Source of the DNA: Oligoflexia bacterium
GTDB lineage: Bacteria > Bdellovibrionota > Bacteriovoracia > Bacteriovoracales > Bacteriovoracaceae
Reading direction: 5' to 3'
DNA: 64,000 nt
Assembly (NCBI GenBank): GCA_015232355.1
Contig: JADFZW010000015.1
Coordinates: 1-64,000, forward strand
Below, piece by piece: positions 53,323 through 62,131 of the stretch; positions within the stretch are counted from its first letter, which is position 1; each line of letters opens with the position of its first letter. A program made the translations under genes and the position numbers. The notes under the pieces were generated by a model that worked only from the letters and a program-made list of their open reading frames with translations, searched no databases and was not told the origin of the DNA.

Positions 53323-54906
53323 TTGGGCCAATCATTAATAAGCGTAGATAAGGATTTAATTTGGAAATCAGTGTGGAATGCAGTTCACAATTATGGGACT
53401 AGTAGTATATCTTTTCTAACTCTTTATAATGGATATAAATATTGGTTGTTAAATGATATCATTATTCCTTACTGTGAAAACAAATATGTTTTAGCTGGTG
53501 CTGGAAATCCTTTATGTGCACCATCTTTAACAGAAAAAGCATTGCAGTTATTTAAAGAGGAGAGTGAGAAAAAAGGAAAAGTGGCGATCATTTTTCCAGC
53601 ATCTAAAGCAGTTGCAGAGTTGGCATGTTCATGTGGGTACGCGGTTATTCCTTTAGGAAGTGAGCCATGGATTGATCTTCAAAATTTTAAACACTCTAAG
53701 GATGAATTACTTGATCGTATCCAGGTAGCAAAACGCTTGGCCGCAAAAGATGTTAAGGTGGAAAATTTTATAGCAAAGGATTTAGATTTTAATAATTTTT
53801 CTCAATGTAAGAAAATAATGGCAGAGTGGCTTAATAGCAGAAAGAGTGCGCCCCTGGCTTTTTTAAATCGTTTAGATCCTTGGTTGATGTCGGAGCAAAA
53901 GAGATATTTTAAAATTTCTTTAAATAATACTGTTTTGGGATTTTTAAGTGCAGTACCAATTCCTGTTCGTGGTGGTTGGTACTTGGTAGATATTTTACGT
54001 CTAAAAAACGCTCCTCCAGGTACTACCGAATTACTTATTATTAATGCAATAGAATTTTTTCATAATGAAGGTGCAAAGGAGATTACACTAGGAATGTCTC
54101 CGCTTGCTAATCTTCTGCCTTTAGAAGGTTCTACTTCTAAACATTCTATGTATATGAAAATTGCACCGTTAATTTTTAACTATGCGAATATTTTTTATAA
54201 CTTTAAAACTTTATATGAATATAAAAATAAATTTGCGCCATCCTATTGGGAACCACAGTATTTACTTTGTTCTTCGGGATCATTTGCGCTCAAGGAATCG
54301 ATTGGATTAACAAAAATATTATATCCTAATGGTGTTAGTTCATCGTTATCAAAAATGATTTTTAATATTCTTAAGTTGCAAAGTGTGTTCGAAAAGTTGC
54401 AGTTTCTACTATCTAAAAAGATCATAACTAAAAATTTTCCTACTAGTTGGTTACAACTTGTCTATAGAATCAAAGTTACTATAGCATTAGTTTTGGCCCA
54501 GCTTGTGATGTTTGCAGGTACAACCAATGCGGATATTGGTGTACTATTAATAATTGGTGGTCCATTGGAGATAATGTTAGGAGGATCGATTTTATTAAGT
54601 TGTTATCTTGCTGGCACCTTGCTGGCCAATCCGATAATATTGTTGTTAGGGGATACCATTTTAAAAAATATTTTTCCAATGCTTAATTTGAACTTTATGC
54701 AATCTTCATTTACTAATTATAATTTAGGAATTTTTTCTTTATTAGGTTCGCTGGTACTTTGTACTCGCTTTACTAAATCACTTTTATTTTTAATTATTAT
54801 CTTGAGTATGAGTTATATTATATTTATATCCCACAATTTGTTGGATGTAGCACATCTAGTGGCCCTTGCTTTAGGATTGATATGTACTCGCTTTTTAATC
54901 AAATAA
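53323..54906 (+). CDS. DUF2156 (LPG-synthase-like) membrane protein
   Basis: A 527-residue protein. Residues 1-340 match the cytoplasmic DUF2156/MprF-C fold (RLAAKDVKVE, LAFLNRLDPW, RYFKISLNNTVLGFLSAVPI, GGWYLVDILRLKNAPPGTTELLIINAIEFFHNEGAKEITLGMSPLA), related to aminoacyl-tRNA-dependent lipid aminoacylation. Residues 395-527 add about four to six hydrophobic helices. Whether it modifies lipids is inferred. The start is a TTG with AGGA 10 nt upstream. Confidence 0.75.
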   Translation: MGQSLISVDKDLIWKSVWNAVHNYGTSSISFLTLYNGYKYWLLNDIIIPYCENKYVLAGAGNPLCAPSLTEKALQLFKEESEKKGKVAIIFPASKAVAELACSCGYAVIPLGSEPWIDLQNFKHSKDELLDRIQVAKRLAAKDVKVENFIAKDLDFNNFSQCKKIMAEWLNSRKSAPLAFLNRLDPWLMSEQKRYFKISLNNTVLGFLSAVPIPVRGGWYLVDILRLKNAPPGTTELLIINAIEFFHNEGAKEITLGMSPLANLLPLEGSTSKHSMYMKIAPLIFNYANIFYNFKTLYEYKNKFAPSYWEPQYLLCSSGSFALKESIGLTKILYPNGVSSSLSKMIFNILKLQSVFEKLQFLLSKKIITKNFPTSWLQLVYRIKVTIALVLAQLVMFAGTTNADIGVLLIIGGPLEIMLGGSILLSCYLAGTLLANPIILLLGDTILKNIFPMLNLNFMQSSFTNYNLGIFSLLGSLVLCTRFTKSLLFLIIILSMSYIIFISHNLLDVAHLVALALGLICTRFLIK

Positions 54907-55763
54907 TATTTTTATGCTTATTACTGGTAGTAACACTTAATTGTGTTTTGGCCAATGAAAGTAAAAATGAAAATGAGAGTGTAGCTAAAACTGATTTTAA
55001 ATTTAAGTTAGTTCCCAGTTCGAGACATCATCAGATAACAACAAGTGGATTATTTATTGATCAGCACTCATCTGTTGTTGTACTAGATTCGAGGCGTGCT
55101 TTTGCAGCGATTGCCGCCGCTATTCCTTTGTTTGAGATTGAAAATAGTAAGTTGACACCGCAATTGATTCTTTTTGGTTCTTCTGCCGCTACTTTTAGAT
55201 TTAGTGGTAGTTTTTCTACACTCTTTACAGAGACTGTAGATGCAAGAGTAGGATTATCTTATGATCTCTTCTTCTCAGCAAAATCCAGATTAGCATTTTC
55301 TTGGACTCATCAATCAGGACATACCTCAGATAATCTTACAGATCTAAAACTCTTTGGCCCTAATGTTGGTTATGAAATAATAGCTCTTCGATATGTTTTT
55401 GATGTTGAAGATCGATTGCGTGTTGGAGGTGGTCCGCGAGTATATGCTGGTTCAGATCCATATATGAAACCATTAGCGGGCGAGCTTTTTTTAGAATATT
55501 ATCCAATAGGAGCATCGCTATCTGCTCATCAATTTTCACCAATGGTAGCAGTAGGAATAGAGGAGTATGGTAATTTACATTACGATACATCTATTCATAT
55601 TCAATTAGCTATTAGTAATAAAAATCCTTTCAAATCTATCCACTATCCTGCTCTTGGATTAGTAGTTGGTGGATATAAAGGTCAAGATATTTCTTTAAAA
55701 CATTACAGCTATAGACATCGCCATATTGAATTTTTGTATGCTGGTTTAAATGCAGAAATTTAA
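54882..55763 (+). CDS. DUF1207-like outer-membrane barrel protein
   Basis: A 293-residue exported protein (signal ending VLA-NE near 25). The rest alternates polar and hydrophobic residues in barrel-like strands, with LRVGGGPRVYAGSDPYMKPLAGELFLEYYPIG typical of DUF1207-like proteins. It overlaps the DUF2156 gene by 25 bp and is co-translated, suggesting a joint role in the envelope. Confidence 0.6.
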   Translation: MYSLFNQIIFLCLLLVVTLNCVLANESKNENESVAKTDFKFKLVPSSRHHQITTSGLFIDQHSSVVVLDSRRAFAAIAAAIPLFEIENSKLTPQLILFGSSAATFRFSGSFSTLFTETVDARVGLSYDLFFSAKSRLAFSWTHQSGHTSDNLTDLKLFGPNVGYEIIALRYVFDVEDRLRVGGGPRVYAGSDPYMKPLAGELFLEYYPIGASLSAHQFSPMVAVGIEEYGNLHYDTSIHIQLAISNKNPFKSIHYPALGLVVGGYKGQDISLKHYSYRHRHIEFLYAGLNAEI

Positions 55764-56049
55764 AAGCATGTTGAGAAATTAATGTTGTTCCTGTTTGCCG
55801 ATACGGTTATTCTCCTTGCTGAATTTTATTATTTACCCTGACTTATTGAGTATGGCTTATTGAGTATGCCCTATATTTTTGTATATTTTGTTTGTAAATA
55901 ATTTATTTTTATTGTTTTCTTAACTAGTTGATTTAATGGAAAAAGAAAAATAATAATAATTTATTTTAGTAAGTTGATACTTATGCTGACATATAATTAA
56001 ATTGATAAAAAATGTATTGGAAAAAAAATATATTTGGTTTGGAGTAGAT
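55764..56049. other. Intergenic region with a tandem duplication
   Basis: There is no gene here. CTTATTGAGTATGG is nearly repeated in tandem around 55841-55868. The rest is AT-rich leader for the next gene. Confidence 0.5.
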
Positions 56050-56988
56050 ATGAGATATTTTCAAAAAAAGATTGTAATTGTGACAGCTGTAATTTTATTT
56101 GTAGTCGTATTTGCATTTGTAATTGTAACTGTAACTGGTGGAATTGCGATTGCATCTAATGAAAGTGATGTTGATTCTAAGATAAAAACATCCTACATTG
56201 CCAATAAGAATATTTTACCTGATGATATTATTTTCAATGTGATGAGTTTTTCGGATCCATCTATTGTTTGTAATATGAGATTAATAAACTCCGACTTTCA
56301 AGATACTGTTATGAAAACATTAGAGACAATAAAAGACTCTAAAAGCAAAGAGGATGTAGAAAACACTAAATGGGTTGGAAAAATCATGGAGAGTACAATT
56401 CGCACTAAAATTAAAAAATTAAATAGTGAAGTTGAAATAAAAAAGGAAACACGAAAAGTTGATAAAGAAAAAATAACTGAAATGTGTTTGACCAATGTAG
56501 AAGGTATTGTTGTAGATAAATCATATTGGGATTTTTTGAAAAATATTATTAGCTTTGGTGGCGTGTTTGCACATGATGAAGTAATTTCTAATAAAAAAGA
56601 TTATTCAAGTTGGTTGTTTAATTCTCTTGCGTTTTTACCATTATCTACAATAGGAGTACTTAATCGTTTAGGTTATTATGATTCGTCTAAGGATTCTTCT
56701 AAAGACTCAACGGAGGTTCAAAATAATACTAAGGAGACACCAGAAAAGGTTAATTGGATAGATAGATGGATGAGCAATATAAAAAAATCTATTGTCCCAG
56801 TTGGAATATCACTCTTCTTTGAACTTCCACTTTTGCCATTGAGCATCCCCTGTTCATATATTGGCAATCAGATAGGAGAATATCGTAAAGATTTATATTT
56901 TGAAAGTGAACAGCAAAAATTAGAAGAGAGATTAAAAAAAGATTTTGGGCCATGGAAATTTTTTGTTAAAGAGCAAAAAATAGAGTAG
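56050..56988 (+). CDS. Exported F-box-like protein
   Basis: A 312-residue protein (start chosen at 56050, with GGAG 5 nt upstream; a longer frame begins at 56002). Residues 1-36 form a signal peptide or anchor (long Val/Ile core, ending AIAS). Residues 55-88 (ILPDDIIFNVMSFSDPSIVCNMRLINSDFQDT) fit the F-box pattern LPxEIxxxIxSFLxPxxxxxxRxVxxxFxxL. Two hydrophobic segments lie towards the C-terminus (about 195-212 and 253-280). F-boxes recruit Skp1 in eukaryotes, so export would make this a candidate effector. Chance similarity is possible in a single 35-residue helical segment. Confidence 0.55.
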   Translation: MRYFQKKIVIVTAVILFVVVFAFVIVTVTGGIAIASNESDVDSKIKTSYIANKNILPDDIIFNVMSFSDPSIVCNMRLINSDFQDTVMKTLETIKDSKSKEDVENTKWVGKIMESTIRTKIKKLNSEVEIKKETRKVDKEKITEMCLTNVEGIVVDKSYWDFLKNIISFGGVFAHDEVISNKKDYSSWLFNSLAFLPLSTIGVLNRLGYYDSSKDSSKDSTEVQNNTKETPEKVNWIDRWMSNIKKSIVPVGISLFFELPLLPLSIPCSYIGNQIGEYRKDLYFESEQQKLEERLKKDFGPWKFFVKEQKIE

Positions 56989-57007
56989 TTAAAGAATAAA
57001 GTAGAAA

Positions 57008-57646
57008 CTATATACGTGAAATCAACTTGTTTAAATAATACAGTATACGATAGAATGGAGTTTGATTGTTGGAGTGATTTTCAAGATAGTTAAAGCTAAT
57101 CTTTTCTAATTTTTTACGGTCATTTTCTGATATAGAAATTTCTATTCCTTGATTAGGATTAAATATATGCCACTCATTGCTTATTTCTACATAAGTAGGA
57201 TAAGGATTGTCTTTAGTATGATTATAAATACCATCTGGATTTAAAGTGTAGAATGCTCGAAATCCAGCATAGTTGCATAAGGTTGCAAAGACATCTGAGA
57301 TTTGGTCTTTGGCGCCATACCCACTAATGATAACATTCCATAAATGATCATCTTTAATTGGAAAACCTTTAGGAACTGGTCGGATGTTTTGATAGGTCCA
57401 ATTAAGAATATTTTTAACTTGTGCTTGTGATGTTGATTTTTCGTTAATAATTCTTCTGACTAAAAACTTATAGTTGTAGTGACGATAGAAAAAATTTAAT
57501 GTTTTAAGATAGAGGGGAATTTGATAGGAACTCAATTGATAATTTACCCCATATTTTACAGTTGTTGGAATATTTAAAATTAAAAGAAAGATACAAATTA
57601 TAGTACCAATAAGAATAATTTTTGAGCGAATAAATTTTTTTATCAT
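57008..57646 (-). CDS. Transglutaminase-like membrane-anchored protein, apparently inactive
   Basis: A 212-residue protein with an N-terminal membrane anchor (about 9-28). GYGAKDQISDVFATLCNYAGFRAFY, then YPTYVEISNEWHIFNPNQG, has the transglutaminase-like order of helix, His and Asp, but the catalytic Cys position (GxGxC) is occupied by Ala-Lys. It is therefore probably non-catalytic or uses another nucleophile. It sits 7 bp downstream of the secreted protease gene and is likely co-transcribed. Confidence 0.6.
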   Translation of the reverse strand: MIKKFIRSKIILIGTIICIFLLILNIPTTVKYGVNYQLSSYQIPLYLKTLNFFYRHYNYKFLVRRIINEKSTSQAQVKNILNWTYQNIRPVPKGFPIKDDHLWNVIISGYGAKDQISDVFATLCNYAGFRAFYTLNPDGIYNHTKDNPYPTYVEISNEWHIFNPNQGIEISISENDRKKLEKISFNYLENHSNNQTPFYRILYYLNKLISRI

Positions 57647-57653
57647 AATGTAA

Positions 57654-59129
57654 TTAAGAACAAGGACTCATTTCCTTGGGAAGGTTTTTTTCTATTTCTG
57701 CCTTAAAAAGATTTAATGATTCCTGTTCTGAAGTGTTCTCTCCTTGCATTTCTAATTGTGATGTGACAATTGCTTTTTCTTGGCCATTATCTTTTTTTAT
57801 AAAATCAAAAGTCATCTTTAATTGAACACTTTTAAAAGTGATATAATCTTTGTTTTTAGAGGTAAGTTGCCAGTAATGGTTTAGTCCTATAAGATATTGG
57901 ACCACGGTTAAATCAAAAGTTTTACTCATTTCATTTAGTTCGTTAGTATAACACTTAGGAATAGGTATAATTAATAGTGGAAATGATCTATCATCAACTT
58001 CTACAGCATAGACTATTCCATCCCAGCCGACGCTCGTATATCCTGTTGTCTTCATCCATTGAGTAAGAGTATTATTGGCATCTTCAATAAGTTTTGTAAA
58101 GAAATTATTAGTATTGGCATTTGAATCATCTAACGATGTTTGATTACATTTTTGAAGTTCTTCTTTTGTTGGTGAATAACCACTGAGAGGTAGACATGCA
58201 AAATTAGTTACAGAGGTGATCTTGGACATTTCATTAGTGCCATCAATCAGCCAATTTTTCCATGGAATATCAATGATTGATCCATAAGCATCGTTGTCTC
58301 CTTCTATTCCGGGACTAGCGTAAATAATTCCGTGAACTTTTCCTTGTTGATCAACAACAGGGGATCCGGAATTACTAAGAGTTGTTTTACAATCAGAGAG
58401 TGCAGAAAGCCAGGTTAATGGATTAGAAGAGCTTGGTACAATAAGTGTATGTAATCTTGCTTTACAAGTGATATCCTCAAGTGTTCCTAAGATTTTTGTA
58501 TCACTACTCGAGGTAGTGATTTTATAAACATGATATATTTGATTATCAATAAATCCTTCTCTTGAAGGTTCTAGGCCAAGGCGATTTACCTGTCCTTTTA
58601 ATCTAATAAGTGCATAGTCAGGATATTCATATGAAGAAGATTTATCTTTGTTAGTTGTTTTTGTTGCAAATTCAATTGAAGCACAATCAAAATTTTCTGC
58701 AGGATAATTTCCAGCTGCAGGAAAAAATATTTTTATTCGTCCTAGACAATTGTTCTTGTTGTTTGCAGTTTTTAAATCGCTAGGGATACAATGACTGTTG
58801 GTAACTATTAATCCATTTGATAGTAAAAACGAAGTACAAGAATAAAGATCAGTGTCAGTTTTACTCATTATACCTAGGAGCATTCCTACTGAGGGAGAAC
58901 ATGAAGTTGAGTCAGAGTTATTAGCACATGATACTTCAATAGAATCTGTAATTTGTTGAACGGAATTGAATTGTCCAAAACGAAGAGAGCTAAGGTCAGT
59001 GAATTTAGGAGCGGAGGAATCGGGATTAGCGCAAGAAAATAATGAAAATAATGAGGATAGTAATGAGAGTAAAAGAAATGGTGAGAGTAAGAGTTTAAGA
59101 TATTGTAAAGTACAATGAATCATCAACAT
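57654..59129 (-). CDS. Secreted trypsin-like serine protease (lipoprotein)
   Basis: A 491-residue protein with a lipobox (LFSC, Cys33). The S1 triad is visible: His112 in VTNSHC, Asp170 in YPDYALIRL and Ser253 in SNSGSPVVD. Several Cys pairs are present. The protease domain spans about residues 75-295. The C-terminal 190 residues are unassigned. It probably cleaves proteins at the cell surface or in the periplasm. Confidence 0.85.
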   Translation of the reverse strand: MLMIHCTLQYLKLLLSPFLLLSLLSSLFSLFSCANPDSSAPKFTDLSSLRFGQFNSVQQITDSIEVSCANNSDSTSCSPSVGMLLGIMSKTDTDLYSCTSFLLSNGLIVTNSHCIPSDLKTANNKNNCLGRIKIFFPAAGNYPAENFDCASIEFATKTTNKDKSSSYEYPDYALIRLKGQVNRLGLEPSREGFIDNQIYHVYKITTSSSDTKILGTLEDITCKARLHTLIVPSSSNPLTWLSALSDCKTTLSNSGSPVVDQQGKVHGIIYASPGIEGDNDAYGSIIDIPWKNWLIDGTNEMSKITSVTNFACLPLSGYSPTKEELQKCNQTSLDDSNANTNNFFTKLIEDANNTLTQWMKTTGYTSVGWDGIVYAVEVDDRSFPLLIIPIPKCYTNELNEMSKTFDLTVVQYLIGLNHYWQLTSKNKDYITFKSVQLKMTFDFIKKDNGQEKAIVTSQLEMQGENTSEQESLNLFKAEIEKNLPKEMSPCS

Positions 59130-59435
59130 TCCCCTTTGAAATTAGTCAGTTTAAGCAATAGGTGTATGATTTGATTATAGAGCTTATTTTGATTTTATAT
59201 AGACACCATTTTGATCCTCTAAATTAAATTTATTTAATTTTTTTGACAAAAAAAATACACGCAAAGAAGGAATATTTACTAATTAAAAAACAACTAATGA
59301 TAATTTATCTACTTGAAATTCAATTATCAAAAGATAATCAAAAGATAATCAAAAAATAGATTAAATAAGAGAAGCACACTAGAGGTAGAATAATGTAGAC
59401 ATAAATATATGTGATTAACTTGTGAGGATAATCAA
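59130..59435. other. Divergent intergenic region
   Basis: No gene is seen in these 306 bp. It holds an 11-bp repeat (ATCAAAAGATA type, about 59326-59354) near the downstream start and a TTGACA at 59243-59248 without a well-spaced -10. Confidence 0.5.
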
Positions 59436-60956
59436 ATGATAAAGTTAGTTTCACCAAAATATTATCAAAATAAAATTTTTAAAATACTATCAGTTTTATC
59501 AGTAATTTCTTTTTCTTTTGTTTTTTGTTTTACAATTTCAATAAATGCGTATGCGGATAAAAAAGCTGATGACAGTGATTTTCCAACATTAAAACAGTTT
59601 GAAAAAGCTATTAAGAAGGATAAGTTTTATTTAAAAAATAACAGAGATGAATTGTTTAAAGATACATCTGAAAATGTTGTATCTGCCATTGAAGATTTTG
59701 TCGATAAAAAACCATTGGAGGGAATTTGGAAATTAGTAAAAATCCCATTACCTTATACCAAAGAGGTTGCTAAAAATATTTTAGAAAAAGCTTATAAAAC
59801 TAATACCAAAATGCTTTTGTATAAAACAAGGAAATTATATAATAAGATTGTTTCATTACAAGAAAATTATAAAGGTACAGATGGAAAAAAACATATAGTA
59901 CGTAATAAATTTCTTGATGAATTAAAGGTGTGTTGTGCTAGGTTAACGAAAGGTTTAGTTTATACAAAATATGAAGAAGAAAAAGGGATACAATATGGTA
60001 TTGCTAATTTGAATAGTGAAAAGGTTAAAATGTTAGAACAAAACATTGAATGTTTAAATGAGAAATCTAGCACATATAGAGAAGCAAAAAAGTATATAAT
60101 AGAGTTAAGTAAATTAGCAGAGAATGAAAATAAGAATGAAAATGGAAATAAAAATTTAAGTGTTAGTGATCGTAAAAATAATGTGGAGTTTATATCACAA
60201 CTAGCATCTAAGAAAAGTTTTAAAAAAAATATGTTGGATCTTGGTAGAAGTGGAGGAGGAGCATTTGTATCTGGAGTTATAAAAGGCACTGGTGGAATTG
60301 TTGGTAGTGCTGTAGGAGGTGTAGTTGGTGGTGCTGTTGGAAGTGTGGTAGCTCCGGGTGTAGGGACTGTGATTGGCGGAATAGTTGGAGGAATGGCCGG
60401 TGCAGTTACTGGTTATGGTATTAGTACAACTTGTAATGTACTTTCTTACCCACTTACTAGTCCAAGTTTTCAAAACAATATTAAAAATATTTTAAATGTT
60501 GCTGATAATTTAAAAAAAGGTGTAGAAAATTCTGTTTTAGATTTACTAACTTGGAGTACAACTAGAAAAGATATATCAAAAGAAAATATAAAAATTGCTT
60601 TTAATAAGGGTATATATGGATTAACTGGAACATCAGGAACAATTACACTCAATTTTCCGAATGAAGATCAATCTATGCAATATAAATTTGATAATAGTAA
60701 TAAAAAATCCAAACAAGAACATATGAAAGAGCAAAGAGACTTGGCCATTCAATTTATTTCAGAGGTAGAAATTAGTGTGATTACATATGAAAATGATCGC
60801 CAAAAGCTTAATCAGCATTACAAAATTTATAGACAAATAATCAAAGCACTTCGAAAATCAGCGACTGCATATAATGGAAATAAGTTTTTATTTAATCAAA
60901 AGATGTTAGATCAGATGGAAGGTTCTTTGAATGATCTCTACTCGCATTTATTATAA
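59436..60956 (+). CDS. Exported glycine-zipper protein of unknown function
   Basis: A 506-residue protein with a signal peptide (about 1-40, NAYA-DK). Residues 1-265 are helical and Lys/Glu-rich. From about 269 to 325 there is a long glycine-zipper segment (GGAFVSGVIKGTGGIVGSA, VGGVVGGAVGSVVAPGVGT, VIGGIVGGMAGAVTGYG) capable of inserting into membranes. The C-terminus is helical. This resembles pore-forming or membrane-inserting proteins, but no named family is recognised. Confidence 0.65.
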   Translation: MIKLVSPKYYQNKIFKILSVLSVISFSFVFCFTISINAYADKKADDSDFPTLKQFEKAIKKDKFYLKNNRDELFKDTSENVVSAIEDFVDKKPLEGIWKLVKIPLPYTKEVAKNILEKAYKTNTKMLLYKTRKLYNKIVSLQENYKGTDGKKHIVRNKFLDELKVCCARLTKGLVYTKYEEEKGIQYGIANLNSEKVKMLEQNIECLNEKSSTYREAKKYIIELSKLAENENKNENGNKNLSVSDRKNNVEFISQLASKKSFKKNMLDLGRSGGGAFVSGVIKGTGGIVGSAVGGVVGGAVGSVVAPGVGTVIGGIVGGMAGAVTGYGISTTCNVLSYPLTSPSFQNNIKNILNVADNLKKGVENSVLDLLTWSTTRKDISKENIKIAFNKGIYGLTGTSGTITLNFPNEDQSMQYKFDNSNKKSKQEHMKEQRDLAIQFISEVEISVITYENDRQKLNQHYKIYRQIIKALRKSATAYNGNKFLFNQKMLDQMEGSLNDLYSHLL

Positions 60957-62000
60957 ATCTAATATTATCCCTCTTATTTTGACTAAAGTTTGAGTGATTA
61001 CTTTATTTAGTGATCCTTTTATTATAGCTGCTGCTGAATGATTGTGTCCACCGCCACCAAGATTTGCGGCCATTTTTCCTGCATCTAAATGCTCTTTTTG
61101 AAAATTAGAGCGAATACTTAATTTTATATATCCTTTGGGTCTCTTTAATTCTCTAAATAAACAAACTATTTTTATTTTATCTAAAACCAATAGATAATTT
61201 ATATAAGAGTAGGTGTCCTCTTCGTCAACATCATATTTACCCAGCAATTTTTGTGGAATTATCAGATAAGCGATCTGTTGATCAGAGGTGATCTTAACAT
61301 TGCCAAGTATTTTTCCTAATAATTGAAAGTGCTTTGGAGATTTGGCACCATAAATTTGATCATAGATTACTGCAGGATTTATTCCAGTCTTTAATAGTTC
61401 ACTAATTAATTTATGAGTGTGAAAAGTAACATTGGGATAGCGAAAGCTAGAGGTATCTATGATAATTGCTGAATAGAGTGCTAGGGCCATCTCTTTACTA
61501 TATTTAATATGCAGATGTTTGATTAATTTAGCAATTATTTCAGCTGTAGCAGCGGCAGTGCTATCAATAAAGTGAGTTGTATTTTTTGTTTTGTTGATGA
61601 GGGAAAGTGGATGATGATCGATACATATAAATTTTTTTGAAATGCCTAATAGATTTTGCATTCTATGACCGATTCGTTCACTTGAATTGGCATCAATGAG
61701 AATAAAGAGATCAATAGCATTACACTTATTACATTTATTTTTTTTATCTTGCTTGAATTCTTGTTTAAATTCTTGTTTAAATTTTTTATAAGAGACTGGA
61801 GATAGATCTTTGAATATTTTTTTCCAACGCTGATGTAATGGTTCTTCGTTAACAGCAAAAACTTTTTTACCTAAGAGCTTTAGTGCTTGATAGAGAGCAA
61901 CTTGACCTCCGATACCATCAGCATCAGGGATTATGTGGGTGGTGAGTATGATAGTATCAGCATCGTATATTAATTTTTTTAGATTGTTTATTTGTCTCAT
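60951..62000 (-). CDS. nrnA: NrnA-like DHH phosphoesterase
   Basis: A 349-residue DHH/DHHA1 protein: THIIPDADGIGGQVAL, FILIDANSS and CIDHHPLS bind Mn2+, and GGGGHNHSAAAIIKG ends the DHHA1 domain. NrnA enzymes degrade nano-RNAs and pAp or cyclic-di-AMP products. A 12-bp repeat (61749-61784) inserts KQEF repeats at about residue 73. The 3' end overlaps the convergent gene by 6 bp. Confidence 0.88.
   Translation of the reverse strand: MRQINNLKKLIYDADTIILTTHIIPDADGIGGQVALYQALKLLGKKVFAVNEEPLHQRWKKIFKDLSPVSYKKFKQEFKQEFKQDKKNKCNKCNAIDLFILIDANSSERIGHRMQNLLGISKKFICIDHHPLSLINKTKNTTHFIDSTAAATAEIIAKLIKHLHIKYSKEMALALYSAIIIDTSSFRYPNVTFHTHKLISELLKTGINPAVIYDQIYGAKSPKHFQLLGKILGNVKITSDQQIAYLIIPQKLLGKYDVDEEDTYSYINYLLVLDKIKIVCLFRELKRPKGYIKLSIRSNFQKEHLDAGKMAANLGGGGHNHSAAAIIKGSLNKVITQTLVKIRGIILDL
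61749..61784 (-). repeat. In-frame 12-bp tandem repeat in the NrnA-like gene
   Basis: TTGCTTGAATTC, TTGTTTAAATTC and TTGTTTAAATTT in tandem encode KQEF-type repeats. Confidence 0.95.
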
Positions 62001-62131
62001 AAACTCTTATCGGAGAGTCAAAAGAAAGCATAAAACTATAATTAATCTTTTAATTAATCTTTAATTGAAATTGATCTTTAGTGTACTGATGAGATAGGAT
62101 TTAAAATAAGGGAATGTAGGGGGAATTTAGA

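Noticed and set aside
1341..62000. CRISPR array
   Set aside because: I found short direct repeats, but none had the 25-40 bp unit with similar-sized unique spacers, and no cas gene is present.
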